Positions 36,515-46,318 of a stretch of DNA of 64,000 bases are shown here, piece after piece. The notes beneath the pieces are model-generated. The model made no database searches and was not told where the DNA came from. It saw only the letters and a program-made list of their open reading frames with translations. Made by a program: the position numbers and the translations under genes. The DNA is from Pedobacter nanyangensis (GTDB lineage: Bacteria > Bacteroidota > Bacteroidia > Sphingobacteriales > Sphingobacteriaceae). The first letter of the stretch is position 1, and each line of letters begins with the position of its first letter. The DNA lies in assembly GCF_003313505.1 (NCBI RefSeq), contig NZ_QMHO01000015.1, positions 20,218-84,217 on the forward strand. Direction: 5' to 3'.

Positions 36515-39500
36515 TTGAACTCCTACAAAAAACATGGCTACGGAGCCTTATTGGGCTGTTTAACGCTCGCACTCATCATAAGCTGCTCTTCTCAAAAAGA
36601 CACGCTTGTCAACAGAAAACTCCAAAATCTGTCTGCAAGATATAACCTTATTTATAATTCTAATGTTTTGTTGGAAGAATATTTAGAAGGCATTAATCAG
36701 AGCAGGGCAGATAATTTCAGTAGTTTTTTACCACTTTATTATGCCCCGGCCGTTGCCGATGCGACTACCGCCGGCAATAAAATTAAGGAGCTTGACGAAA
36801 TAGACCAAAAGGCAAGAACGATTATTGCAGAGAAGAACTATAGCAATTATATAGACGATGCCTACATCCTTTTAGGGAAAACCAATTTCCTGCAAGGCAA
36901 GTATTATAATGCCACAGCCTATTTCGATTATGTGGCCAAGGCCTACCAAAAAGATCATCAGGTTTATCTTAATGCACTCAACTGGAAAGCACGCAGTTTT
37001 ATAGAGCTAGATGATCTGGAAAGTGCAGGAAAAATATTAGACACCGTAAAAATTGAACTCGATTCGGTAAAGAGGGGAAAATCTGAACCTTTAGCCACCT
37101 TGGCGCAATTCAGTATCATTAAAGAAAACGACAAACAGGCCATTGACTATCTGGAACGTGCCTTAAAAGCGGGGCCAAGTTCCTTAAACAGGATAAGATG
37201 GACCTATACCCTGGCCCAGCTTTACGAAAACGAAAAAGAGTATGCCAAGAGCATGGCTGCTTACCAAAAAGTAGAAAAAAGCAACGCCCCTTTCGACATG
37301 TACTTTAATGCCAAGTTGAGCAAAATTAGAATTGCGGAAATGTTGGACGGCAAAAACTTTGACCGAACATTGCAACTTACCAGAATGCTGAAGGATGATA
37401 AGAATGTAGATTTCAAAGACCAGATTTACTATGAAATTGCTGAAGATTACTATGCCGCCGACCAGTATGCCAAAGCGGAAGAATATTACAACCTATCCGT
37501 TAAGAATAGTACCGTTAATCAAACGCAAAAAGCATTATCCTACCTAAAAATTGCCGACCTGAACTTTAAGCAATATAGCGATTACGTAACCGCCAAGCTT
37601 TACTATGATAGTACCGCTTTAACTTTACCCAAAACGCATCCGTTATATGAATCGATAGCCAATAAGGCCCAAAATTTGGCTTATCTACAGCAACGCCATG
37701 AAATCATCAGCCTGCAAGACACTCTGCAAAAAATAGCTTTGCTACCTGCCAATGAGCGTGCCATGGCATTAAACAATTATTTTTTGGCCATGGCACCAAG
37801 TACCGCCAACGGTTCTAATGATCCAAATGGCGTTCCGTCCGTTAATTCGGGCAGGGCAAATGTTAATTACCAAAATCAAACTGGCGGTACCTTTTACTTT
37901 GCCAATGCCAATGCCATTAGCAGAGGATTTAATGAATTTAAACGACGTTGGGGCAACAGAAAATTAGCCGCCAACTGGCGACAAAGCATAAAGTCGTCGC
38001 AAGACCAACAAGAAGCACTTAACGCCTCGGCTGATAACGGCCCCGGTTCACTGCCTACTAATCCAGATGTAGCCTCCTCTACAAATGATAGGGCAAAAGA
38101 TGCCGATAAGGCGACTTCGTATCTTGATTCCATTCCGCTGAGCCCCGCACAACTGGAAAAATCGAACCAAAAAATTATTGATGCCTATTTGGATATGGGT
38201 AGTTTTTACCAACAAGTGCTTCACGACAAACCTGAAGCCATTAAAACTTACCAAACCCTGTTAAAAAGATTTCCCAACAACAATAAGTTGGACATCATAT
38301 ACTACAGTTTATACCTGGCTTATCAGGGCAACGACCAAGCCAAATCAAACGGGTACAAAAACCTGGTTTTAAGCAGGTATCCTAATTCTGTTTATGCCAA
38401 AACCATTATAGACCCTAATTTTTCTGCTAAGCAAAACGAGCTAGAAGCAACTTTGAATAGAGAGTACGAAAGCTTGTTCAATAAATTACAAGAGAAGGAA
38501 TTTAAGGCCGTAATTGCCGATGCAAATGGCATTAGCCAACGGTTTCCTGGAAATAGCATGGAGCCGCAGTATGACTATCTCAAAGCCATCGCTATTGGCC
38601 GTACGGAACATGTTGACCAGTTGATTACCGCCTTTAAACTAATTACAGAGAAATACCCCAAAGATCAGCTAATTAAACCTTTGGTAGATCAGCACCTGCT
38701 TTATATCAATACACATTTAAGCGAATTCAAAAAAAGGAAAATTGCATTGGTTGACTATGACACCAACGAAATCCCTTTTGCGGAAAATAAAACAAGGATT
38801 AGGCTAAACGAACCAATTATTGCCAATTTACTTGATCCAACGGGTAAAAAAACCTATACGCCAACACCACCTATAGTACAAAAGCCCGCTGAAGAAAAGC
38901 TTCCTGTACAAAAACCGGTAGTTGAGCCAAAACCCGAGGTGAAACCTGTGCTTAAGGAAGTGAATAAAGATACTGTGGTAGCGCAAAAGCCTACAATACA
39001 GCCTAAAAAAGACTCTGTCACAGTAGCCGTTCCAGCAAAAAAAGATAGTGTAGTTACCCCATCGATAACGAAAAAAGACACCATTGCCACACCAATTGCT
39101 ACCGCGAAGCCAGATACCGTTGCTAAGCCTGTAGTACCGGAGCCTATTAAAGACAACTTGTTCAATGCAGCGTCATCTTCCAACTATTATTATGTGGTAG
39201 CAGTAAATTCGGCCGAACTAAATGTAAGTACTTCCCGTTTTGGCATTGGGCAATTTAACCGTGGCAACTATGCCGGAACCAACTTACGGCACCAGCTTAG
39301 GGAACTAGATGAGGACCAATTGATTATTGTTGGCGACTTTAACAGCATTGGCGATGTACAGCAATACCAACAAAATATTAAGCCTCAATTGGGCAGAATC
39401 ATGAAAATTCCTGCCACTAATTATGTTACCTTTGCCATCAGCAAAGAAAATCTCGATAAAATCACTAATCGAAACACCTTAGAAAGGTACATTAGATATA

Positions 39501-39520
39501 TCAGTAGCAATGAACTATAG
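36515..39520 (+). CDS. PorW/SprE-like TPR lipoprotein of type IX secretion
   Basis: A 1001-aa lipoprotein whose length, early LSARYNLIYNSNVLLEEYL motif and TPR-rich body match PorW/SprE, a factor needed for T9SS secretion and gliding. The start is a TTG at 36515: no in-frame ATG occurs before the lipobox IISC (C24), so TTG is required for export. TPR helices cover roughly 50-640. A proline- and lysine-rich linker with repeats of KKDS/KKDT lies at about 775-870, and a small C-terminal domain (YYYVVAVNSAELNVSTSRF) closes the protein. The stop overlaps the PBP gene by 11 bases. Confidence 0.82.
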   Translation: MNSYKKHGYGALLGCLTLALIISCSSQKDTLVNRKLQNLSARYNLIYNSNVLLEEYLEGINQSRADNFSSFLPLYYAPAVADATTAGNKIKELDEIDQKARTIIAEKNYSNYIDDAYILLGKTNFLQGKYYNATAYFDYVAKAYQKDHQVYLNALNWKARSFIELDDLESAGKILDTVKIELDSVKRGKSEPLATLAQFSIIKENDKQAIDYLERALKAGPSSLNRIRWTYTLAQLYENEKEYAKSMAAYQKVEKSNAPFDMYFNAKLSKIRIAEMLDGKNFDRTLQLTRMLKDDKNVDFKDQIYYEIAEDYYAADQYAKAEEYYNLSVKNSTVNQTQKALSYLKIADLNFKQYSDYVTAKLYYDSTALTLPKTHPLYESIANKAQNLAYLQQRHEIISLQDTLQKIALLPANERAMALNNYFLAMAPSTANGSNDPNGVPSVNSGRANVNYQNQTGGTFYFANANAISRGFNEFKRRWGNRKLAANWRQSIKSSQDQQEALNASADNGPGSLPTNPDVASSTNDRAKDADKATSYLDSIPLSPAQLEKSNQKIIDAYLDMGSFYQQVLHDKPEAIKTYQTLLKRFPNNNKLDIIYYSLYLAYQGNDQAKSNGYKNLVLSRYPNSVYAKTIIDPNFSAKQNELEATLNREYESLFNKLQEKEFKAVIADANGISQRFPGNSMEPQYDYLKAIAIGRTEHVDQLITAFKLITEKYPKDQLIKPLVDQHLLYINTHLSEFKKRKIALVDYDTNEIPFAENKTRIRLNEPIIANLLDPTGKKTYTPTPPIVQKPAEEKLPVQKPVVEPKPEVKPVLKEVNKDTVVAQKPTIQPKKDSVTVAVPAKKDSVVTPSITKKDTIATPIATAKPDTVAKPVVPEPIKDNLFNAASSSNYYYVVAVNSAELNVSTSRFGIGQFNRGNYAGTNLRHQLRELDEDQLIIVGDFNSIGDVQQYQQNIKPQLGRIMKIPATNYVTFAISKENLDKITNRNTLERYIRYISSNEL

Positions 39521-41750
39521 AAACAACCATTCATTATCACCAGAACTTATCAGGAAATACAACTGGCGCATTTGGAAAGTGCTCATTGCGGGCATTATTG
39601 CTTTTGCCATTTTTATTATCATGATCGGTTTTGGCGTTTTTGGAGAAATCCCTTCATTTAGAGCCATTGAACACCCCAAAAGCAATGAAGCTACCGAGGT
39701 AATTTCCGAAGATGGTAAAGTGTTGGGAACCTATTTCGTTAAAAACAGGTCTAACGTTAACTACAGTGAAATTTCTCCCAACGTGATCAATGCACTGATT
39801 GCCACCGAAGATATCCGTTACCGCTCTCATTCAGGGATTGATTTCAAACGCACCTTTACCATCTTCCTATATGCTATTACGGGCAAAAAACAAGGCGGCA
39901 GCACCATTACACAACAGCTGGCGCTTAATCTTTTTTCGGAAGAAGGCAGGGCCAAGAATTTCGCCAAAAGGATTATCCAAAAGTTTCAGGAATGGGTAAT
40001 TGCCATTAAACTGGAGCGTAACTACACCAAAGAAGAGATCATTACCATGTACCTCAACACGGTTGATTTTGGCAATAACGCGTATGGCATCAAATCTGCC
40101 GCAAGGGTATATTTCAACACCACTCCCGATAAACTAACGGTACCTCAGGCCGCGGTATTAATTGGCCTGCAAAAAGGGATTACCCGTTACTCGCCCACCA
40201 AAAATCCAGAACGTTCCCTTGAGCGCAGAAATACCGTAATGGCCCTGATGGTTAAAGAAGGCTATATCACCCAAGATGAATTTGCAGGTGAAAAAGACAA
40301 ACCGCTTAACCTGCGTTTCAATGCAGCAACCACCAACGACGGCATTGCCCCATATTTTAGAGCTGTACTGAAAACTGAAATCAAAAAAATATTGGAAGAC
40401 CGTTCTATCAACAAAGCCGACGGTACTCCCTATGATTTGGATAGAGACGGACTTAAAGTATATACTACCATCAACTATGATATGCAGGTATATGCCGAAG
40501 AAGCCCAAAAAGAATATATGAAAGTATTGCAGGCCCAATTTACCAAAAGTTGGAAAGGCAGAAATCCATTCAGAGGCTTAGACCAACTGATTGACCAGGG
40601 CATCAAAAGATCCGACAGGTACAAAGCCCTGAAACTCGAAGGCAAATCAGATGATGAAATCAATACCGATTTTAATACCCCTTCGAAACTGACTATTTTC
40701 ACTTGGCGAGGCAATATCGACACCTTGATGAAGCCCATAGACTCGGTGAAATATTATAAATTATTATTACGCAATGCGATGATGGCCATGGACCCAAAAA
40801 CAGGCAACATCAAAGCTTGGGTTGGCGGCATCAATTTTGAACATTTCAAATACGATCAGGTAAAAATGGGCAAAAGACAGGTAGGCTCAACGGCTAAACC
40901 ATTTACTTACGCTGTGGCCATCGAAAACGGCTATTCGCCTTGTTTTGAAGTACTTAACGAGCCGGTAACCATTTCCAATCCAGGTAGCCCAGATTGGACA
41001 CCACGCAACTCTGGCACGCCACTACCAGGAAAAATCACCCTACAAAAAGGCTTAGCTTTTTCGCAAAACTATATCGCGGCATTTTTAATGAGAGAAGTGG
41101 GGCCAACAGCTGTCATGAACGAGATCAAGAAAATGGGGATTACCAGTGACGTGCCTGCGGTACCTTCTATCGCTCTGGGAACATTTGATGCCTCTATTTA
41201 TGACATGGTAGGTGCCTATGGCGTATTTGCCAATAAAGGCGCATGGACCCAACCAAATTTCATTACCAAAATTGAAGATAAAAACGGTGTTGTGCTTTAT
41301 GAAAGTAGGCCAATCATTAAAGTGGCCATGAACGAGGAGGTAGCGTACGTAATGACCCGCATGTTGCGTGGCGTAATTACGGGCGGTACAGGTTCTCGCC
41401 TGAGCTATAAATACAAAATAAACGGCGCTATAGGTGGCAAAACCGGAACTACCCAAAACAATTCTGATGGATGGTTCATGGCCATTTCTCCCGATTTGGT
41501 TGCTGGTGTTTGGACAGGCTGCGAAGACCGAGCATTCCATTTTACCAGCACAAGCTATGGCGAAGGTGCCAACTCTGCCTTGCCTATCTATGCAGGCTTT
41601 ATGAAACGTGTGTATGCCAATCCAAATTTAAAAGTAACCAAAAATGATTTTGACCCTCCTGCAAGTGGCGTAAGCATTATTTATGATTGCAACCAATACC
41701 AACCTCAAGAACAAAACACTACGGAGCTGGACAAGAAATTAGGCTTTTAA
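39510..41750 (+). CDS. penicillin-binding protein 1A (bifunctional)
   Basis: A 746-aa class A PBP polymerising and crosslinking peptidoglycan. One membrane anchor (about 22-45) is followed by the GT51 glycosyltransferase with catalytic E100 in ATEDIRY and GGSTITQQL (129-137), then the transpeptidase with S460-T-A-K463, SQN (in AFSQNYIAAF) and KTGTTQN. All catalytic motifs are intact. It overlaps the end of the porW-like gene and should be translationally coupled to it. Confidence 0.95.
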   Translation: MNYRNNHSLSPELIRKYNWRIWKVLIAGIIAFAIFIIMIGFGVFGEIPSFRAIEHPKSNEATEVISEDGKVLGTYFVKNRSNVNYSEISPNVINALIATEDIRYRSHSGIDFKRTFTIFLYAITGKKQGGSTITQQLALNLFSEEGRAKNFAKRIIQKFQEWVIAIKLERNYTKEEIITMYLNTVDFGNNAYGIKSAARVYFNTTPDKLTVPQAAVLIGLQKGITRYSPTKNPERSLERRNTVMALMVKEGYITQDEFAGEKDKPLNLRFNAATTNDGIAPYFRAVLKTEIKKILEDRSINKADGTPYDLDRDGLKVYTTINYDMQVYAEEAQKEYMKVLQAQFTKSWKGRNPFRGLDQLIDQGIKRSDRYKALKLEGKSDDEINTDFNTPSKLTIFTWRGNIDTLMKPIDSVKYYKLLLRNAMMAMDPKTGNIKAWVGGINFEHFKYDQVKMGKRQVGSTAKPFTYAVAIENGYSPCFEVLNEPVTISNPGSPDWTPRNSGTPLPGKITLQKGLAFSQNYIAAFLMREVGPTAVMNEIKKMGITSDVPAVPSIALGTFDASIYDMVGAYGVFANKGAWTQPNFITKIEDKNGVVLYESRPIIKVAMNEEVAYVMTRMLRGVITGGTGSRLSYKYKINGAIGGKTGTTQNNSDGWFMAISPDLVAGVWTGCEDRAFHFTSTSYGEGANSALPIYAGFMKRVYANPNLKVTKNDFDPPASGVSIIYDCNQYQPQEQNTTELDKKLGF

Positions 41751-41773
41751 ATTTTAAGCACAATATTGAATAG

Positions 41774-41801
41774 ACCTCGTAGGTTTTAAAACCTACGAGG
41801 T
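41774..41801. terminator. perfect 28-bp palindrome, probable terminator
   Basis: ACCTCGTAGGTTTT joined directly to its reverse complement AAAACCTACGAGGT, followed by a T-rich stretch. It lies 23 bases after the PBP1A stop. The same palindrome type is widespread in Bacteroidota intergenic DNA and may also be a repeat element. Confidence 0.65.
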
Positions 41802-41830
41802 TTAATTTTTTAGTTAAATTTGTAATCTAC

Positions 41831-43639
41831 ATGAGCAGTTTCGATTACAAAAAAGCGTTAAAAGACATTCCCCATAAACCTGGCGTTTATCAATATTTTG
41901 ATATTGAGGATAAACTCATATACATTGGTAAAGCCAAAGACCTCCGAAATCGCGTAAGCTCTTATTTTGTACAGGACAAACAACTAAATGGGAAAACGAG
42001 GGTATTGGTTTCCAAGATAAGACGGATACAATTTACCATTGTAGATACCGAAATTGATGCTTGGTTACTGGAAAACAGCTTGATCAAAAAGCACCAGCCC
42101 CGCTATAACATTATGCTTAAGGATGACAAAACCTACCCATGGATTGTCATCAAAAAGGAACCCTTTCCACGTGTATTCCATACTCGGAGAATGGTAAAAG
42201 ATGGTTCTACTTATTTAGGCCCTTACGCATCTGTAGGGATGATGCATACCATCCTTGATCTTATTAAAGAAACTTATACCCTACGCACTTGCAATCTTCC
42301 TTTAACCCAGGACAATATTAATGCGGGCAAGTTCAAGGTTTGCCTGGAATATCAAATAGGCAACTGCAAAGGCCCCTGTCAAAACTATCAAACCAAAGAC
42401 GATTACGACACGAATATTGCCGAAATTAAAGATATTTTAAATGGCAAAATCGGGAACGTAATTAAAGAGGTGAAACAGGTCGTTAAAACGGCTGCCGAAG
42501 AGCTCAACTTTGAGTTGGCACATAGCTACCAAAAAAAGCTAAACGTGCTAGAAAAATACCAAAGCAAGTCGACCGTGGTGAGCAGTGCAATCACCAATAT
42601 TGATGTGGTAAGTATTGCCAGCGACGAGCGTTATGCCTTTGTCAACTACCTTAAGGTAATGAACGGTGCCATTATCCAAACCCAAACGATAGAAATCAAA
42701 AAGCGGTTAGATGAAAGTGACGAGGAATTATTATCTATAGCCATTGCTGAATTTAGAACAAAATTTAAAAGCAGTTCCCGAGAGATTATTGTTCCGTTTG
42801 AGATCCCATTGGACGACATGAATTTAAAGCTCACTGTTCCTAAGTTGGGCGAAAAGAAAAAACTGCTAGAACTGTCGCAAAAGAATGTACTGTTCTTTAA
42901 AAAGGAAAAACTGAACCAGTACGAAAAACTAAATCCAGAGTTAAAAACAGAACGCGTGCTTACGCAAATGAAGAATGATTTGAGATTAACGCAACTGCCC
43001 TATCATATCGAATGCTTTGATAACTCTAACTTTCAAGGAAAGTATCCCGTATCGGCCATTGTGGTTTTTAAGGATGCCAAACCAAGCAAAAAAGACTATA
43101 GGCACTTTAACGTGAAAACGGTAGAAGGGCCCAATGATTTTGCGACGATGGAGGAAGCCGTTTACAGGCGATATAAGCGCATGTTAGACGAAAACCAGCC
43201 ATTGCCTCAACTGATCATTATTGATGGTGGTAAAGGCCAACTTTCATCGGCGGTGAGCAGCTTAAAAAAATTAGGCATTGACAAGAAGGTAACCGTGATA
43301 GGCATTGCCAAAAGGCTTGAAGAACTTTACTATCCAAACGACAGTTTGCCAATGTACCTGGATAAAAAGTCAGAAACCTTAAAGATCATTCAACATCTCC
43401 GCGATGAGGCACACCGTTTTGGCATTACCTTCCATAGAAAAAAACGGGATAAAGGAACTTTAAAAACGGAATTGGAGGCAATTGAGGGGATTGGCAAAAG
43501 CACTGCCGATAAGTTATTGAAACACTTTAAATCAGTGAAGCGAATTAAAGAAGCCAGTGCCGAAGAACTATCCAAACTACTGAACAAAAAGCAAGTGGTT
43601 ACGCTTGTAAATTATTTTAACGGTACTGAAGCTAATTAA
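41831..43639 (+). CDS. uvrC: excinuclease ABC subunit C
   Basis: The 602-aa endonuclease of nucleotide excision repair that makes both incisions. The GIY-YIG nuclease is N-terminal (GVY 18-20, YIG 31-33, R41), a UVR coiled-coil helix lies near 205-240, the RNase H-like domain shows ECFDNSNFQG and IIIDGGKGQLSSA, and a helix-hairpin-helix pair ends the protein (IEGIGKSTADKLLKHF). A TAAATTTG element at 41815-41822 would give a leader under 10 bases. Confidence 0.97.
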   Translation: MSSFDYKKALKDIPHKPGVYQYFDIEDKLIYIGKAKDLRNRVSSYFVQDKQLNGKTRVLVSKIRRIQFTIVDTEIDAWLLENSLIKKHQPRYNIMLKDDKTYPWIVIKKEPFPRVFHTRRMVKDGSTYLGPYASVGMMHTILDLIKETYTLRTCNLPLTQDNINAGKFKVCLEYQIGNCKGPCQNYQTKDDYDTNIAEIKDILNGKIGNVIKEVKQVVKTAAEELNFELAHSYQKKLNVLEKYQSKSTVVSSAITNIDVVSIASDERYAFVNYLKVMNGAIIQTQTIEIKKRLDESDEELLSIAIAEFRTKFKSSSREIIVPFEIPLDDMNLKLTVPKLGEKKKLLELSQKNVLFFKKEKLNQYEKLNPELKTERVLTQMKNDLRLTQLPYHIECFDNSNFQGKYPVSAIVVFKDAKPSKKDYRHFNVKTVEGPNDFATMEEAVYRRYKRMLDENQPLPQLIIIDGGKGQLSSAVSSLKKLGIDKKVTVIGIAKRLEELYYPNDSLPMYLDKKSETLKIIQHLRDEAHRFGITFHRKKRDKGTLKTELEAIEGIGKSTADKLLKHFKSVKRIKEASAEELSKLLNKKQVVTLVNYFNGTEAN

Positions 43640-43652
43640 GCCGATTTTCTTT

Positions 43653-43729
43653 ACGTCATTGCGAGGCACGAAGCAATCTTAAAGCATAATGTAATCGTTG
43701 TGAGATTGCTTCGTACCTCGCAATGACGT
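43653..43729. repeat. REP-like palindrome, inverted pair
   Basis: ACGTCATTGCGAGGCACGAA with 'gcaatct' is followed 20 bases later by the inverted copy ending 'cgcaatgacgt'. It is the cleanest copy of the repeat also seen at 27485-27554. It lies between uvrC and the gldN terminator. Confidence 0.8.
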
Positions 43730-43750
43730 GATGCTTAAAGATAGATAACA

Positions 43751-43784
43751 AAAAAGTCCCGATGAATAAACACCGGGACTTTTT
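43751..43784. terminator. terminator between uvrC and gldN
   Basis: AAAAAGTCCCG and CGGGACTTTTT form an 11-bp stem around a 12-base loop, with A/T runs on both sides. It can serve the convergent uvrC and gldKLMN transcripts. Confidence 0.85.
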
Positions 43785-43805
43785 GTATTTTCAAACAAGG
43801 CAGGA

Positions 43806-44753
43806 TTAATATTCCCAAAGACCTTGCTCCATATCAGCCATCTTCTTCTTGATACGTTCACTTTCTAATAAACGAAGCCTAGGATCAGTGATCAAGTCTT
43901 TTACCTTATAATCACCAGAGTTGGTTTCCTTAACGATATGGCTGGAAAACAAACGGTGTATAAAGAAATCGTCCATGCTTAACGGCGAAGAATCATTTAA
44001 AGCATTGAAAAGTCTCTTGGTGGCTAAAATATCTCTGGCTTCCTCGTAAGCAATCCAAAATACGGGCTGCCATTCTTTGGTTTGGTCGTTAAGTTTCAAA
44101 GGGGCCAAAGCAATGATGCGAGGCTCGAAAACACCTCTTTTACCATCAAAAACCCAATCTTCCTTAATTCTATATTTCAAGAACAAAGCAGGATTAAACT
44201 CCCCCGGCACTTGTGTAACGGTTCCCGTTTTGTTATTGGTTACATTGACCACACCATTTGCCATTTTAATTGCTTCTGCGGTATCTAATGGAAAATCAAA
44301 TCCGTCTACGTCGTCTAAAGTGGTAGGATTTTTTGGATTATAAGCCGTAAGTTCCTCATTTCTTACATGGGTAAGCAATACGTCTATTAGCCTTGATTTG
44401 GGGAAATTAAGCACACCGTTAATGGTATCACGCAAATCGATATCTCTCCAAACACGTTTGGTAAGCACCACATCTTCATCCTTGATTACGGCCAAAAATG
44501 CCTTTTCAGATGCGGTATCCCTCAACTCCTTTTCCATGGCATAGCCATCTTTCGGCTTTATTTTCGGCTTTTTCTTTTTTACTACCGTTTTGGTGGTATC
44601 TACCTTCGGAACTTCTGTTTTAGGAGCCTCCTGTACCTTAGCCGGTGGAGTTTTTGTGTTACCTTTCTTATTGGTATTCGCTTTTTGGGCAAACCCTGTA
44701 ACTGAAATTACCGCTATAAATACCAACGACAACGCAATCTTTTTCATTTTCAA
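43806..44753 (-). CDS. gldN: gliding motility / T9SS protein GldN
   Basis: A 315-aa periplasmic component of the GldK-GldN ring of the type IX secretion system. A signal peptide (SLVFIAVISVTGFAQ) precedes a Lys/Pro/Thr-rich linker (25-75). The folded part contains VLTKRVWRDIDLRDTINGV-like sequence (core WRDIDLRD) and WQPVFWIAYEEARDILA. It starts directly at the gldM stop with no spacing. Confidence 0.93.
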   Translation of the reverse strand: MKMKKIALSLVFIAVISVTGFAQKANTNKKGNTKTPPAKVQEAPKTEVPKVDTTKTVVKKKKPKIKPKDGYAMEKELRDTASEKAFLAVIKDEDVVLTKRVWRDIDLRDTINGVLNFPKSRLIDVLLTHVRNEELTAYNPKNPTTLDDVDGFDFPLDTAEAIKMANGVVNVTNNKTGTVTQVPGEFNPALFLKYRIKEDWVFDGKRGVFEPRIIALAPLKLNDQTKEWQPVFWIAYEEARDILATKRLFNALNDSSPLSMDDFFIHRLFSSHIVKETNSGDYKVKDLITDPRLRLLESERIKKKMADMEQGLWEY

Positions 44754-46280
44754 TTATTTTACATTAAATACCAATGCGGGCAAAACTTTTTGTCTACCAT
44801 CAGGACCTTGGGAAACAATTTGATCAAAAATAACCCTTGTTCCAGGTGATACGGCATTGATTGCACTTCTTATCGCTCCAGTAAAGTTACCACCTTGTCC
44901 TGAAATGGTAATCGCATCAGCACGAGGTTTAATTACGGTAAGCTCGAAGCGCAAAATCTTAAATTTCACATCAAAAGGGAAATCATCCAAATCAGCTTCG
45001 ATTTCGGATTCGCTTTTCAATTGTACCGAAGCGATATCGCCACCACCGTATCCGCCAACTTTAGCCACTGGGGCAGGGATGGCTTTAACCCTAAACTTGG
45101 GTGCGCCCAGGTTTACTGTTTTACCGGCATTATTTCCGGTCACGGTAATAGAAACCTCTTTGCCTACCAATGAGCCAGGTACGTTTACCATATATTTTCC
45201 GTTGCCCCCGGTTAAGGAGCCGCCACCAACAAGGTTGGCGTTAATATTGGGGAAACCTGCTGCCGAAATGGTGAATGGATTTGGGATACCCGCATAAATC
45301 ACATTCAGCTTATCTGATGAAACCGTTGCCGAAGGGGCCGCTACCTGATAGGTTTGTGGTTTGGTTTCATAAGTTTTGATATTGCCGTTTCTTTCCTTAA
45401 CTCTGATGGTGCCTTTCCAGGTGAAAGTACCTACGCTGCCTGTACCACCAGTATAAACGCCTTTCCCGTTTTCGGTAGGCACCTTGTTGCCATTTACGCT
45501 AACATCTGGGCTAGATTTAGAGTCACTGGCGGTTAAATAAATTTCGGCCTTGTAAGGCTGGCCCTGAATTACATAAGAAGAAGGCGCAACAGCAACTGCT
45601 TCAAACTGATCAAGTACAACAATAGGCTTGTCGGCTAAAATTTTGTTGATGATATCTGCCTCCATGTTTTTGGCATCATTTTGCAGCATCGTCAATATTG
45701 TTCTGAACGCAGCCAATGGCACGCCTTCACCAAAATTATTGCCCGTCCAGGTTTTGGGTTCACCAGCTTTAGGTTTTACCGGATCAAGCGCTTGCAACAT
45801 AAAAGTAGGCTTGCCTTCATCAGCTTGCAGCAAGGAAGCCAATTTTTTACCAGTTTCGTTAATTTTAGCTTGTAGTTTTTTACCTTCTTTGTTTTCGGTA
45901 TCACTACCCATGATATTTTGACCAATATCAAGGTTGTTTTTTTGTACCAACTCGCCGTTTTCATCAAGCCCTTCTGCTGCAATTTTTGTTTGAAGTCCAT
46001 CAATGTGCTTGATGAGATCTTCTGCAATCTTTTGTGCTTCTTTGGCTCTGTTTAATTTAAGCAAGTTATCGCCACTTTCTTTGGCTTTTGTACTCTCGTA
46101 ATTTCTTAAAAGTTGGGTGATGTTGTTTCCAACGTTCTCTTTTGAAGTATTTAAGCTATCGTTGATGTTCTTGAAAGCTTTCAATACCAAATCAGAAACG
46201 TTTAGGGCAAGCATTGCTAATAGTACCAAGTACATGATACCAATCATCTTCTGCCTTGCCGTTTCCTTACCTCCTGCCAT
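44754..46280 (-). CDS. gldM: gliding motility / T9SS motor protein GldM
   Basis: A 508-aa inner-membrane protein: a single N-terminal span (MIGIMYLVLLAMLALNVS) with AGGKETARQK before it, then a helical region and beta-sandwich domains reaching through the periplasm. GldL and GldM form the rotary motor that powers secretion and gliding using the proton gradient. The C-terminal GGGDIASVQLKSESEIEADL segment and the final strands match the D4 domain. Confidence 0.95.
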   Translation of the reverse strand: MAGGKETARQKMIGIMYLVLLAMLALNVSDLVLKAFKNINDSLNTSKENVGNNITQLLRNYESTKAKESGDNLLKLNRAKEAQKIAEDLIKHIDGLQTKIAAEGLDENGELVQKNNLDIGQNIMGSDTENKEGKKLQAKINETGKKLASLLQADEGKPTFMLQALDPVKPKAGEPKTWTGNNFGEGVPLAAFRTILTMLQNDAKNMEADIINKILADKPIVVLDQFEAVAVAPSSYVIQGQPYKAEIYLTASDSKSSPDVSVNGNKVPTENGKGVYTGGTGSVGTFTWKGTIRVKERNGNIKTYETKPQTYQVAAPSATVSSDKLNVIYAGIPNPFTISAAGFPNINANLVGGGSLTGGNGKYMVNVPGSLVGKEVSITVTGNNAGKTVNLGAPKFRVKAIPAPVAKVGGYGGGDIASVQLKSESEIEADLDDFPFDVKFKILRFELTVIKPRADAITISGQGGNFTGAIRSAINAVSPGTRVIFDQIVSQGPDGRQKVLPALVFNVK

Positions 46281-46318
46281 ATTATATCAAATATTTAAAA
46301 GTTATATAATAAGACCAA

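Noticed and set aside
38854..39183. 109-codon antisense frame in the porW-like gene
   Set aside because: It mirrors the Pro/Lys/Val-rich linker on the other strand; low-complexity Gly/Ser/Thr composition gives a shadow frame.
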